Below are positions 1 through 7,574 of a stretch of DNA of 64,000 nt, piece by piece. This DNA is from Pseudomonadota bacterium (GTDB lineage Bacteria > Pseudomonadota > Gammaproteobacteria > Burkholderiales > Burkholderiaceae_C): the NCBI GenBank assembly GCA_021845505.1, contig JAJZVU010000016.1, forward strand, positions 1 to 64,000, in the 5' to 3' direction. The position numbers and the translations under genes are program-made. Each line of letters opens with the position of its first letter. Positions within the stretch are counted from its first letter, which is position 1. The notes beneath the pieces are model-generated. The model had not been told where the DNA came from. It saw only the letters and a list, made by a program, of their open reading frames with translations, and did no database searches.

Positions 1-54
1 ACACCGCGCGCGCCTGGCGCGGCGCGCCGCCGCTACACCGCGCGCGCCTGGCGC
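1..54. repeat. 20-bp direct repeat at the 3' end of the CoA-transferase gene
   Basis: The 20 bases at 1-20 recur exactly at 35-54, a period of 34 bp. The second copy covers the last codons and part of the stop codon of the minus-strand CoA-transferase gene, so the first copy looks like a duplicated gene 3' end. The window edge hides whether more copies lie to the left. Confidence 0.6.
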
Positions 55-1217
55 AGCGCTTCGATGTCGGCGTCGCTGCGGCCGAGTTCGCGCAGGATCG
101 CCCGGGTGTGCTGCCCGAGCCGGGGAATCGCATCCATGCGGCACGCGTAGGCATCGCTGGTCACCGGAGGCAGCAGCGCCCGCAGCTCGCCGACCGGCGA
201 GTCGATGCTGCGAAACCGCCCCCGCGCCAGCAGCTGGGGATGCCGCCACAGCTGCGCCACATCGTTGACCGCGGCGTTGGCGATCTGCGCCTCGTCCAGC
301 CGCGCGAGGATCTCCGCGGCGGTCAGCGTGGCGAACAGGTCGAGGATCAGGCCCCGCAGTTCGCCTCGATGCTGCGATCGACTCGCGGTCGAATCGAAGC
401 GCGGATCCAGCGCCAGTTCGGGGCGGCGCAGCACCCGTTCGCAAAAGGCCTTCCACTCGCGCTCGTTCTGCAGTCCGAGCATCACCAGCCGACCGTCGCC
501 GGTCTCGAAGGGGCCGTAGGGATAGATCGACGCGTGCGCCGCACCGCTGCGCGCCGGGGCGTCCTGCCCGTCGTAGGCGTAGTACATCGGGAAGCCCATC
601 CATTCGGCCAGCGCCTCGAGCATCGACACCTCGACGTGCGACCCGCGCCCGCTGCGTTCGCGCTGCAGCAGCGCGCCCAGCACCCCGGTGAAGGCGTACA
701 TGCCGGCGGCGATGTCGGCGATGGAAATCCCCGCCTTGCATGGCTCCTGCGGGGTTCCGGTGATCGACAGCAAAGCCGCCTCGCTCTGGATCAACAGGTC
801 GTAGGCCTTCTTGTCGCGGTAGGGTCCGTCGCTGCCGTAGCCGGAGATGTCGCACACCACCAGCCGCGGGTGCTGCTCGCGCAGCGCCTCGTAGCCCAGC
901 CCCAGGCGCGCCGCTGCTCCCGGCGCGAGGTTCTGCACCAGCACGTCGGCGCCGGCGAGCAGCTCGCGCAGCAGCTGCAGCGCCGGCGGCTGCTTGAGGT
1001 CCAGGGTCAGGCTCTCCTTGGAACGGTTGGTCCACACGAAGTGCGAGGCGAGCCCGCGGGTGCGCGAGTCGTAGCCGCGGGCGAAGTCGCCGCCGTCGGG
1101 GCGCTCGATCTTGATCACCCGCGCGCCGAGATCGGCGAGTTGCCGGGTGCAGAAAGGGGCGGCGATGGCGTGCTCGAGCGCGAGCACGGTGATTCCGTCC
1201 AGCGGGCGTGTGTGCAT
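33..1217 (-). CDS. CaiB/BaiF family CoA-transferase
   Basis: The 394-residue protein has the layout of family III CoA-transferases (formyl-CoA transferase, CaiB, BaiF), which move CoA between acyl-CoA and a free acid through an aspartyl-CoA anhydride. The N-terminal region LEHAIAAPFCTRQLADLGA and the central GISIADIAAGMYAF are family-typical; Asp168 in the latter is the expected catalytic aspartate. Length matches the family. It starts with ATG at 1217. The next minus-strand gene begins 81 bp upstream, so it may be cotranscribed with the HDOD gene. The substrate cannot be deduced: the family is large and no dedicated pathway gene is adjacent. Confidence 0.88.
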   Translation of the reverse strand: MHTRPLDGITVLALEHAIAAPFCTRQLADLGARVIKIERPDGGDFARGYDSRTRGLASHFVWTNRSKESLTLDLKQPPALQLLRELLAGADVLVQNLAPGAAARLGLGYEALREQHPRLVVCDISGYGSDGPYRDKKAYDLLIQSEAALLSITGTPQEPCKAGISIADIAAGMYAFTGVLGALLQRERSGRGSHVEVSMLEALAEWMGFPMYYAYDGQDAPARSGAAHASIYPYGPFETGDGRLVMLGLQNEREWKAFCERVLRRPELALDPRFDSTASRSQHRGELRGLILDLFATLTAAEILARLDEAQIANAAVNDVAQLWRHPQLLARGRFRSIDSPVGELRALLPPVTSDAYACRMDAIPRLGQHTRAILRELGRSDADIEALRQARAV

Positions 1218-1298
1218 GGGATTCCTCGGTTGCTGGGCGCGCCGGCGGGCCGCAGGGCCTGCCGCGCCGATGCCCGCGCCGCCTGGGCCGGGCGCGCG

Positions 1299-2240
1299 CT
1301 ACGCGCTCCGGAAATCCTGGTCGTCGAGCCCGATCGCCGCCAGCAGCCTGGAGGCCTCGACGGTGGCCGAGCGCAGCCGCAGCAGCCGATCCTCCGGCGC
1401 GCCGCGGTAGCGCGAGCGCATGTGCGCCCGGGCCTGGGCCTCGAACTCCGCGGGGGGCTGCTCCAGCCACGCCATGCCGTCGCGCGCCACGTGCATGGCC
1501 AGCCAGTCGACGTCGCGCAGCAGGGTCACCAGCGCCCCGGCCTGCGTGTCGGCCTCGGCGGCGCCGGCCGCGTCCGCGGGCGCGTCGCGGTGGTGGTCGC
1601 GGGCGGCCCGCGCCAGCGAGCCGGGAAGCCCCCAGCGGGTCATGGCCTCGTAGGCGAGTTCGGTGTGGGTGCAGCCGCAGGCCTGGCGTTCGGCGTCGAG
1701 CAGGCCCTGCGGACCGTCCCAGCCCGCGTCTTCCACCACCTCGAAGGCTTCGGGCAGCAAGGCGGCCATCAGGAAGCGGCCGATGTCGTGCAGCAGCCCG
1801 GCCAGATACGCGTGGTTGGCGTCGATCTCGGCGCCGATGACCATCGGTGCGAGTCTTCGCATGTAGTTCGCCACCAGAACCGAATGCGCCCACAAATCGC
1901 GCTGCCATTCGTCCTTGGCCGGGAACATGGTGGCGGCCTTCTCGGCCAGCATCAGCTCCACCGCGGTGCGCGCGCCGACCCGCAGCAGCGCCAGGTCGAT
2001 CGAGGTGGTCGCCGCCAGCGCGCCGCCGCCGGCCGAATTGGCCAGCCGCAGCAGCCGCACCGCCAGCCCCGGGTCGGCGTGCACCAGGCGTTGCACGTCG
2101 TCGAAGTACGACGGCGACTCGGGGTCGAGCATCGACAGCCGCAGCAGCACCGTCGGCAGCATCGGCAGCCGTGCGATGTCGTCGTGCAACCGCCTGGCGA
2201 CTTCGGCGGGTGCGGGCAGGGGCTCCGGGGGGAGGTTCAT
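1299..2240 (-). CDS. HDOD domain protein
   Basis: This 313-residue protein is a stand-alone HDOD domain, a degenerate HD-phosphohydrolase fold used in bacterial signalling and without proven catalytic activity in most members. The N-terminal IARLPMLPTVLLRLSML is the usual HDOD opening, followed by the central AYLAGLLHDIGRFLMAALLP with a partial HD signature. No receiver, GGDEF or EAL domain is fused. I start at ATG 2240 because a longer reading would run into the end of the LysR gene; the ribosome site there is weak. Its partner and input are unknown. Confidence 0.82.
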   Translation of the reverse strand: MNLPPEPLPAPAEVARRLHDDIARLPMLPTVLLRLSMLDPESPSYFDDVQRLVHADPGLAVRLLRLANSAGGGALAATTSIDLALLRVGARTAVELMLAEKAATMFPAKDEWQRDLWAHSVLVANYMRRLAPMVIGAEIDANHAYLAGLLHDIGRFLMAALLPEAFEVVEDAGWDGPQGLLDAERQACGCTHTELAYEAMTRWGLPGSLARAARDHHRDAPADAAGAAEADTQAGALVTLLRDVDWLAMHVARDGMAWLEQPPAEFEAQARAHMRSRYRGAPEDRLLRLRSATVEASRLLAAIGLDDQDFRSA

Positions 2241-2301
2241 GGCGGATTCGGCGTGACGCGTCCACCCTAGCAGAAACCGTGCGCGGGCGCTGCGCAGGAT
2301 T

Positions 2302-3243
2302 TCACGCTCGTCGAGGTTGCCGGCGCAAGGCCGTGCGCAGTTGTTCGCGCATCCAGGCGTGGCCGGGCACTGCGGCATGGCGGCGGTGGAAGTGGATTTC
2401 CAGCGCATACGGGGGGATCGGGAACGGGGCCGGGTGGATGGCCAGCGGCAGCGCGCCGCCCAGCGCCTGCGCGACCAGCCGCGGCAGGGTGATCAGGTAG
2501 TCGGTGCGCGCCACGATGAAGGGTGCGGCCAGCAGGCTGGGCAGTTGCACCGCGACGTCGCGCCGCAGCCCCCGGCGCTCCAGCGCGGCGTTGATCACGC
2601 TGCCGGCGTCGACCCAGGGCGTGACCACCACGTGGCGCGCCGCCAGGTACAGCTCCAGCGTGAGGCCGCGGCCCAGACGTGGGTGGTCCTGCCGCGCCGC
2701 CACGACATAGTCGTCGTCGAAGCCGGGCAGGGTCTCGACCCCCTCGTGGCCCGGCGGCGGGCCGTCGCGCATGCCGATGGCGAAATGCACCCGGCCGGCG
2801 CGCAGGTCGTCGAGGCAGTCGCGGTGGGTCGAGTAGACGGTGCGTACACGCAGGTGCGGGGCGACGCCCTCGATGTTCGCGACCAGCGAGGGCAGCAACG
2901 CGAAGGCGGTGAAATCGGTGGCTGCGAACACGAAGCCCTGCCGGCTGTGGGCGGGCTCGAAGGCCCGCGCGCCTTCCAGGCAGCCGTCGAGCGCGCCCAG
3001 CGAGTCGCCGACCGCCGCGGCGATCTGCTCGGCGCGGGCGGTGGGTTGCATCGAATGGCCGTAGCGCACGAACAGTTCGTCGGCGAGGGCCTGGCGCAGC
3101 CGCGCCAGCGCGTGGCTCAGCGCCGAAGGGCTGATCGCCAGTTCGCCGGCCGCGCCGACCACGCTGCGGTGGCGCCACAGTGCGTCGAACACCAGCAGCA
3201 GGTTGAGGTCGAGACGGCGCAGGCGGGCATGCATCTCATGCAT
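2302..3243 (-). CDS. LysR-family transcriptional regulator
   Basis: Residues 1-65 form a LysR winged helix-turn-helix (LDLNLLLVFDALWRHRSVVG, then AISPSALSHALARLRQAL), followed by a LysR substrate-binding domain. The gene is divergent from the PatB-type lyase gene, the classic LysR arrangement, so that gene is the likely target and the inducer may be a sulfur amino acid or thioether. Starts at 3234, 3243 and 3282 are possible. I prefer 3243, since the extra 13 residues from 3282 do not resemble the family. The chosen start lies inside an inverted repeat that could be the regulator's own operator. Confidence 0.88.
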   Translation of the reverse strand: MHEMHARLRRLDLNLLLVFDALWRHRSVVGAAGELAISPSALSHALARLRQALADELFVRYGHSMQPTARAEQIAAAVGDSLGALDGCLEGARAFEPAHSRQGFVFAATDFTAFALLPSLVANIEGVAPHLRVRTVYSTHRDCLDDLRAGRVHFAIGMRDGPPPGHEGVETLPGFDDDYVVAARQDHPRLGRGLTLELYLAARHVVVTPWVDAGSVINAALERRGLRRDVAVQLPSLLAAPFIVARTDYLITLPRLVAQALGGALPLAIHPAPFPIPPYALEIHFHRRHAAVPGHAWMREQLRTALRRQPRRA

Positions 3244-3254
3244 TACAGCATGCA
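3239..3254. promoter_or_regulatory. Candidate LysR operator between divergent genes
   Basis: TGCAT-N6-ATGCA is a perfect interrupted inverted repeat in the space between the divergent lysR and patB genes, followed by a further TGCA at 3274-3277 region. It overlaps the proposed lysR start codon, as an autoregulatory site could. It is short, so chance is not excluded. Confidence 0.35.
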
Positions 3255-3349
3255 GACAATGCAGTACGAACAGCAGGGCCACGACCTAGGATGCAAGGCT
3301 TTGGCGGCCGCGCGGGAGTTCCGGCGGCGCGCCGCGAGGAGTCTCCCCG

Positions 3350-4579
3350 ATGGCAAGCAGCGCATCCTTGCGTTTCGACCGCATCGTCGACCGCTCGGCG
3401 ACGAATTCGATGAAATGGACCATGGCGCGGGCGTTGCTCACACCCGAGCAGGCGGCCGCGCAGCCGTTGCCGATGTGGGTCGCCGACATGGACTTTCGTG
3501 CGCCGGAGGCCGTGATCGAAGCCCTGCACGACCTGGTGTCCTTCGGGGTGTTCGGTTACCCGGCCGGGCCGACACCGGGGTATCTGCGGGCGGTGACCGG
3601 CTGGCAGAAGCGTCGCTTCGGCTGGGAGGTCGACCCGCAGTGGCTGGTGCCGACCGCCGGAGTGATCACCGCGCTCAAGACCGCGATCCAGGCCTTCAGC
3701 GCGCCGGGAGACTCGGTGCTCATCCAGCCTCCGGTCTACGGGCATTTCCACGACGACACGCTGCTGAACGGCCGGCGCGTGGCCGCCGCGCCGCTGGGCC
3801 TGCAGGACGGGCGGTATCGATTCGACCCGCTGGTGTTCGAGCGGGCGATCCGCGACGACACGAGGCTGTTCATCCTGTCGCATCCCCACAACCCCACGGG
3901 CAACGTGTGGTCGCCCGACGAACTGCGCACCATGGGGGAGATCTGCCTGCGCCGCGGGGTGCTGGTGGTGTCCGACGAAATCCACCAGGACTTCGTGCTG
4001 GCGCCGTCGCTGCGCCATGTCCCCTTCGCGTCGCTGGATCCCCGCTTTGCCGCGCACAGCGTGACCTGCACCTCGACCAGCAAGACCTTCAACCTGGCCG
4101 GGTTGCAATGCGCCCAGGTGTTCATCCCCGATCGCCGGCTGCGCGGCGAGTTCACCCGGCAGCTGCAGCGCAACCAGTTCCACCTGGTCAACCTGGCGGG
4201 CATGGTGGCCGCCGAGGCCGCCTACGCCCACGGCGAGCCCTGGCTGGAGTCCTTGCTGCAGACCATCGGCGCCAACCAGAGGCATTTCGCCGACACGGTC
4301 AACGCGGCGGGCTGGGGACTGCGGGTGCATGCGATGGACGCGCTGTACCTCGCGTGGATCGACTGCCGCGGACTGGGACTGGCGGCCGACGAGATCGACG
4401 ACCTGCTGCTGCGGCGAGCGCGCGTGTGGTTCGACAAGGGGAGCAAGTTCGGCGTCGAGGGCCGGGGCTTCGTGCGGGCCAACCTGGGCTGCCCGCGCGC
4501 CATGGTCGAGCAGGCGCTGGAGCGCCTGGCGCAGGGGCTGGGCGGCGCCTCGGGCGCCCGAGGGGCCCGAGGGGCCTGA
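3350..4579 (+). CDS. patB: MalY/PatB family PLP-dependent C-S lyase
   Basis: This 409-residue fold-type I PLP enzyme matches the MalY/PatB cystathionine beta-lyase group, which cleaves C-S bonds of cystathionine or other cysteine S-conjugates to pyruvate, ammonia and a thiol. Near the N terminus LPMWVADMDFRAPEAV is the hallmark of the group. SHPHNPTGNVWSPDEL (177-192), the SDEIHQDF segment (208-215) and Lys245 in TSTSKTFNLAG form the PLP site. A GAGGA ribosome site sits 8 nt before the ATG. The last dozen residues are a Gly-Ala-Arg repeat encoded by a tandem repeat and probably lie outside the fold. Control by the divergent LysR regulator is inferred. Confidence 0.88.
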   Translation: MASSASLRFDRIVDRSATNSMKWTMARALLTPEQAAAQPLPMWVADMDFRAPEAVIEALHDLVSFGVFGYPAGPTPGYLRAVTGWQKRRFGWEVDPQWLVPTAGVITALKTAIQAFSAPGDSVLIQPPVYGHFHDDTLLNGRRVAAAPLGLQDGRYRFDPLVFERAIRDDTRLFILSHPHNPTGNVWSPDELRTMGEICLRRGVLVVSDEIHQDFVLAPSLRHVPFASLDPRFAAHSVTCTSTSKTFNLAGLQCAQVFIPDRRLRGEFTRQLQRNQFHLVNLAGMVAAEAAYAHGEPWLESLLQTIGANQRHFADTVNAAGWGLRVHAMDALYLAWIDCRGLGLAADEIDDLLLRRARVWFDKGSKFGVEGRGFVRANLGCPRAMVEQALERLAQGLGGASGARGARGA

Positions 4580-4611
4580 GCACGTCGGGCACCCCAGGCA
4601 CCCCAGGCACC
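4557..4611 (+). repeat. Two adjacent 9-bp tandem repeats at the patB 3' end
   Basis: Two copies of CCCGAGGGG (4557-4574) encode the Gly-Ala-Arg tail of PatB. After the stop codon comes GGCACCCCA repeated about 2.7 times (4588-4611). Both have a 9-bp period, so slippage would lengthen or shorten the tail without changing frame. The region lies between the convergent patB and msrQ stops; no clear terminator is present. Confidence 0.7.
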
Positions 4612-4646
4612 ACCGCCACCCCGGGCGCGCCGGCGGGCGCCGCGGG

Positions 4647-5291
4647 TCAGCGCCGCCTGGCCGCGATGGCGCGGTAGATGCGCCAGCCCAGCAGCACGGC
4701 CAGCACGAGGGCGTAGAGCTTGGGGTCGGCCGTGTTGTTCTTCGCCAGCTTGCCCCACCAGTAGTGGAACACCCCGAGCACCCCCGCCGCGTAGACCAGC
4801 CGGTGCAGCATGCGCCAGCGGGCCGCCCCCATGCGCCGGATGATGCCGTTGGTCGAGGTCGAGGCCAGCGCGGCCAGGATCGCCAGCGTGGCCATGCCGG
4901 CCAGCACGAAGGGGTGGCGGGCCGCGTCCTGCGCCACCCGCGTGACGCTGAATCCGTTGACCAGACCGAAGTAGGTGGTGAAGTGCAGCGCGGCGTAGCT
5001 GAAGCTGAACAGCCCGAGCATGCGGCGCAGCCGCGCCAGCTCGGTCCAGCCGGTGAGCACCCGCAGCGGCGTCACCGCCAGGGTGATCAGCAGGAAACGC
5101 AGCGCCCACAGCCCGGTGGCCCAGATCAGCGCCTGCTCGGGGTTGGCGCCCAGGCGCTGGCTGAAGGCACGCCACACCAGGTCGGCCATCGGCAGCAGCG
5201 CCAGCACGAACACCGCCGGCTTGAACCAGCGGGCCTGCAGCGTGGCGCGCCGCCACTGGATGCCGCGCGCGGGCAAGGTGGTGGACGACAT
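4647..5291 (-). CDS. msrQ: Protein-methionine-sulfoxide reductase heme-binding subunit MsrQ
   Basis: This 214-residue membrane protein matches MsrQ (YedZ), the b-type haem protein that passes electrons from the respiratory chain to periplasmic MsrP. About six hydrophobic segments are visible. Family-typical stretches include LFSFSYAALHFTTYFGL and GAARWRMLHRLVYAAGVLG, whose histidines are the expected haem ligands, and the HYWWGKLAK turn. The ATG at 5291 follows the msrP stop codon by only two nucleotides, so the two are surely translated from one message. Confidence 0.95.
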   Translation of the reverse strand: MSSTTLPARGIQWRRATLQARWFKPAVFVLALLPMADLVWRAFSQRLGANPEQALIWATGLWALRFLLITLAVTPLRVLTGWTELARLRRMLGLFSFSYAALHFTTYFGLVNGFSVTRVAQDAARHPFVLAGMATLAILAALASTSTNGIIRRMGAARWRMLHRLVYAAGVLGVFHYWWGKLAKNNTADPKLYALVLAVLLGWRIYRAIAARRR

Positions 5292-5293
5292 GT

Positions 5294-6283
5294 TCAGAAC
5301 TCCTTGCTCAGGTCCATGCCTTGGTACAGGTGCGCGACCTGTTCGCCGTAGCCGTTGAACATGCGGGTCGGGATGCTCGGAGTGAACAGCCCGCCGAACG
5401 CGCCCTGGCCGATGCGGCGCTCGTGCGCCTGGCTCCAGTTCTGCGGGCTCACGTGGGGGTTCACGTTGGAGTAGAAGCCGTACCAGTCGGGCACCGCGCG
5501 CATCCACGAGGTCACCGGCTGCTTGTCCACCAGTCGGACCCTGACGATCGACTTGGCTCCCTTGAAGCCGTATTTCCAGGGGATCACCATGCGCAGCGGC
5601 GCGCCGTTCTGGTTGGGCAGCAGCTCTCCATAGAGCCCGAAGCTCAGCAGGGTCAGCGGCTGCATGGCCTCGTCGATGCGCAGGCCCTCGACGTAGGGCC
5701 ACTGCAGGATGTCGCTCCTCTGCCCCGGCATGTGCGCCGGGTCGAGCAGGGTGTGGAACTCCACGAAGCGCGCGTTGCCGGTGGGCTGCACCGCATCGAG
5801 CAGCCGCGACAGCGGGTAGCCGATCCACGGGATCACCATCGACCACGCCTCGACGCAGCGGTGGCGGTAGATGCGCTCTTCCATCGGCGCCAGCCGCAGC
5901 AGGTCCTCGATGCCGAAGGTCCGCGGCTTGCGCACCAGGCCGTCGACCACCACGGTCCACGGCCGCGTCGGCAGCGCGCCGGCATAGCGCGCGGGGTCGC
6001 TCTTGCTGGTGCCGAATTCGTAGAAGTTGTTGTAGGTCGTCACGTCGCGGTAGGGCGTCAACGCATCGTGGGTGGAGTAGGTGGCGTTGCGCGAGGCCGC
6101 CAGCCGCGGGCGCCGGCCCTGCGGCGCCACCTCGACCGCGCCGGCCGCGCGCACGCCGGCCAGCGACCCCAGGGTCGCCAGCCCGGCGCCGCGCAGGAAG
6201 TCGCGGCGTGCGCGATACACCGCCTGGGGAGTGATCTCCGAGGTCACCGGGTGGTCGAATCCTTGCTGCGTGCGCTTGCTCAT
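5294..6283 (-). CDS. msrP: Protein-methionine-sulfoxide reductase catalytic subunit MsrP
   Basis: MsrP (YedY) is the periplasmic molybdopterin enzyme that reduces methionine sulfoxide in proteins oxidised by hypochlorous acid and similar agents. The 329-residue product has a twin-arginine signal (ARRDFLRGAGLATLG, arginines at 26-27), a sulfite-oxidase-like molybdopterin domain, and the molybdenum-ligand cysteine at 143 in YRHRCVEAWSM. I choose ATG at 6283: GGAGG lies 8 nt upstream of it, whereas the GTG at 6292 would abut that site. The gene lies between a DUF2282 gene and msrQ on the same strand, with a strong hairpin in the 69-nt gap before it. Confidence 0.95.
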   Translation of the reverse strand: MSKRTQQGFDHPVTSEITPQAVYRARRDFLRGAGLATLGSLAGVRAAGAVEVAPQGRRPRLAASRNATYSTHDALTPYRDVTTYNNFYEFGTSKSDPARYAGALPTRPWTVVVDGLVRKPRTFGIEDLLRLAPMEERIYRHRCVEAWSMVIPWIGYPLSRLLDAVQPTGNARFVEFHTLLDPAHMPGQRSDILQWPYVEGLRIDEAMQPLTLLSFGLYGELLPNQNGAPLRMVIPWKYGFKGAKSIVRVRLVDKQPVTSWMRAVPDWYGFYSNVNPHVSPQNWSQAHERRIGQGAFGGLFTPSIPTRMFNGYGEQVAHLYQGMDLSKEF

Positions 6284-6315
6284 GTCGGGCACCTCCGAAA
6301 ACGAAACGGCGTGGA

Positions 6316-6346
6316 ACGGGCCCCGGGGCCGTGCCCCGGGGCCCGT
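6316..6346 (-). terminator. 14-bp perfect hairpin between the DUF2282 gene and msrP
   Basis: Arms 6316-6329 and 6333-6346 are perfect inverted complements with a 3-nt loop, almost all G and C. In the transcript the stem lies just after the DUF2282 stop codon and before msrP. It has no clean U-run, so it may be a partial terminator or an mRNA-stabilising and processing stem that sets a high ratio of the small protein to MsrPQ. Confidence 0.6.
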
Positions 6347-6352
6347 GCGGAC

Positions 6353-6685
6353 TCACATGCTGTGCATCCTCTTGCGGGCCATCGCCTGCTCGAAGGCCTG
6401 GGTCTTCGCCGGGCTGGCGAGCACGGCCCTGGCCTCGGTCGGGTCGAGGCCGCCGAGCCGGGCACAGGTCCCCGCGGGCTTGACGACAAAGTCACCCGGG
6501 TTGTAGCTGGTCGTCGACTGTCCCTTGCAGGAATGCAGTCCCGACAGTCCGGCGCAGTCGTTGTGACCGGCGGTGGCCACGCCGTAGCACGGGCCGAGCG
6601 GGTCGGCATGCGCGGGCAGCGCGGCGAGGCCGCCGAGCGCGAGCAGCGAGGCGGCGGCGGCGGCGAGGAATGGACGTTGGTTCAT
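6353..6685 (-). CDS. DUF2282 (bufferin-like) small secreted protein
   Basis: This 110-residue protein has a Sec signal peptide (hydrophobic core 7-24, cleavage expected after AHA at 27). Its mature part has four cysteines at 33, 44, 53 and 74 in the DUF2282 pattern: CYGVA, then GHNDCAG, HSCKGQSTT and PAGTC. DUF2282 proteins include BufA1-type bufferins, copper-binding peptides modified by a DUF692 (MNIO) enzyme. No DUF692 or DUF2063 partner is in this window. GGAGGA lies about 7 nt before the ATG. The gene leads the msrP-msrQ operon, suggesting a role in periplasmic oxidant or metal stress; that role is inferred. The C-terminal 36 residues are unlike short bufferins. Confidence 0.85.
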   Translation of the reverse strand: MNQRPFLAAAAASLLALGGLAALPAHADPLGPCYGVATAGHNDCAGLSGLHSCKGQSTTSYNPGDFVVKPAGTCARLGGLDPTEARAVLASPAKTQAFEQAMARKRMHSM

Positions 6686-6782
6686 GATGCTCCTCCAGGC
6701 GGTTCGGGTTGCGAAACGGCGCGCGGAACACCGCGCTGGGAATGGATTGTTGGACCGGGGCGGTCACCGAGTCCTCACGCGG

Positions 6783-6827
6783 AGTTCAACTTTTCGTGAA
6801 CTTTGGCGCCCCTGCGCGTCCTATGAT
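6783..6827. promoter_or_regulatory. Candidate response-regulator box and -10 element
   Basis: AGTTCA-N8-TGAACT (6783-6802) is a perfect interrupted inverted repeat in the space between the divergent DUF2282-msrPQ operon and the response-regulator gene. TATGAT at 6822-6827 fits a -10 for the latter; no good -35 is spaced to it, as expected for an activator-dependent promoter. It is a reasonable operator for the regulator encoded next door. Confidence 0.5.
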
Positions 6828-6854
6828 GCGGGCACCTCCAGCGACCCACCGCCC

Positions 6855-7574
6855 ATGGACCAGCCCAGGCGCATCCTGCTCATCGAGGACGATCCGGACA
6901 TCGCGCAGATGCTCGGGGTGCACCTGCGCGAGGAGGGCTACGCCCTCGAGCACTGCGCGCGCGGCGACGAGGGCCTGCGCAGGCTGGAGGACGAGGCCTG
7001 GGACGCCTTGCTGCTCGACGTCATGCTGCCGGGGGTCGACGGGCTGGAGATCTGCCGGCGCGTGAGGGCCATGCCGCGCTACACGCCGATCATCATCATC
7101 AGCGCGCGCTCGGGCGAGGCGCACCGCGTCGTCGGCCTCGAACTGGGCGCCGACGACTACCTGAGCAAGCCCTTCTCGGTGCTCGAACTGGCGGCACGGG
7201 TCAAGGCGCTGCTGCGGCGCGTGGACGCGCTGCGCCAGCGCGGCGGCGAGCAGCGCGGCGCGAGCCTGCGCCATGGCGCCTTGTTCGTCGACCCGATCGC
7301 GCGCACCGCCACGCTGGCCGGGCGGCCGCTGGAGCTGACCCCGCGCGAGTTCGACCTGCTGTATTTCTTCGCCAGCCATCCGGGCAAGGTGTTCTCGCGC
7401 ATGGCGCTGCTCGATGCCGTCTGGGGCTACAACCACGAAGGCTACGAGCACACGGTCAACACCCACATCAACCGCCTGCGCAGCAAGATGGAGGCCGACT
7501 CGGCGCAGCCCGGCTGCATCGTCACCGTATGGGGGCATGGCTACAAGTTCGTCGCGCCCGGAGGTGCCGCGTGA
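6855..7574 (+). CDS. OmpR/PhoB-family response regulator
   Basis: The 239-residue protein has a receiver domain (residues 5-120) with acidic pair Glu11/Asp12, phospho-acceptor Asp55 in LLLDVMLPGVDGLEI, and Lys105 in YLSKPF, followed by an OmpR-type winged helix (about 135-235, with LTPREFDLLYFFASHPGKVF and HINRLRSKM). Its stop codon overlaps the kinase start in GTGA, so the pair is translationally coupled. The divergent msrPQ operon suggests a role like HprR/YedW, which controls msrPQ in enterobacteria on hypochlorite exposure; this is by position, not sequence proof. Copper-responsive CusR-type regulators belong to the same family. Confidence 0.93.
   Translation: MDQPRRILLIEDDPDIAQMLGVHLREEGYALEHCARGDEGLRRLEDEAWDALLLDVMLPGVDGLEICRRVRAMPRYTPIIIISARSGEAHRVVGLELGADDYLSKPFSVLELAARVKALLRRVDALRQRGGEQRGASLRHGALFVDPIARTATLAGRPLELTPREFDLLYFFASHPGKVFSRMALLDAVWGYNHEGYEHTVNTHINRLRSKMEADSAQPGCIVTVWGHGYKFVAPGGAA

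Noticed and set aside
2317-4677. Long plus-strand frame across lysR and patB
   Set aside because: It crosses two real genes in the wrong frame and has a low-complexity product.
4647-6356. Possible MsrP-MsrQ fusion because one open frame spans both
   Set aside because: The catalytic subunit is in a different frame with its own start and stop; the long frame is MsrQ preceded by nonsense.
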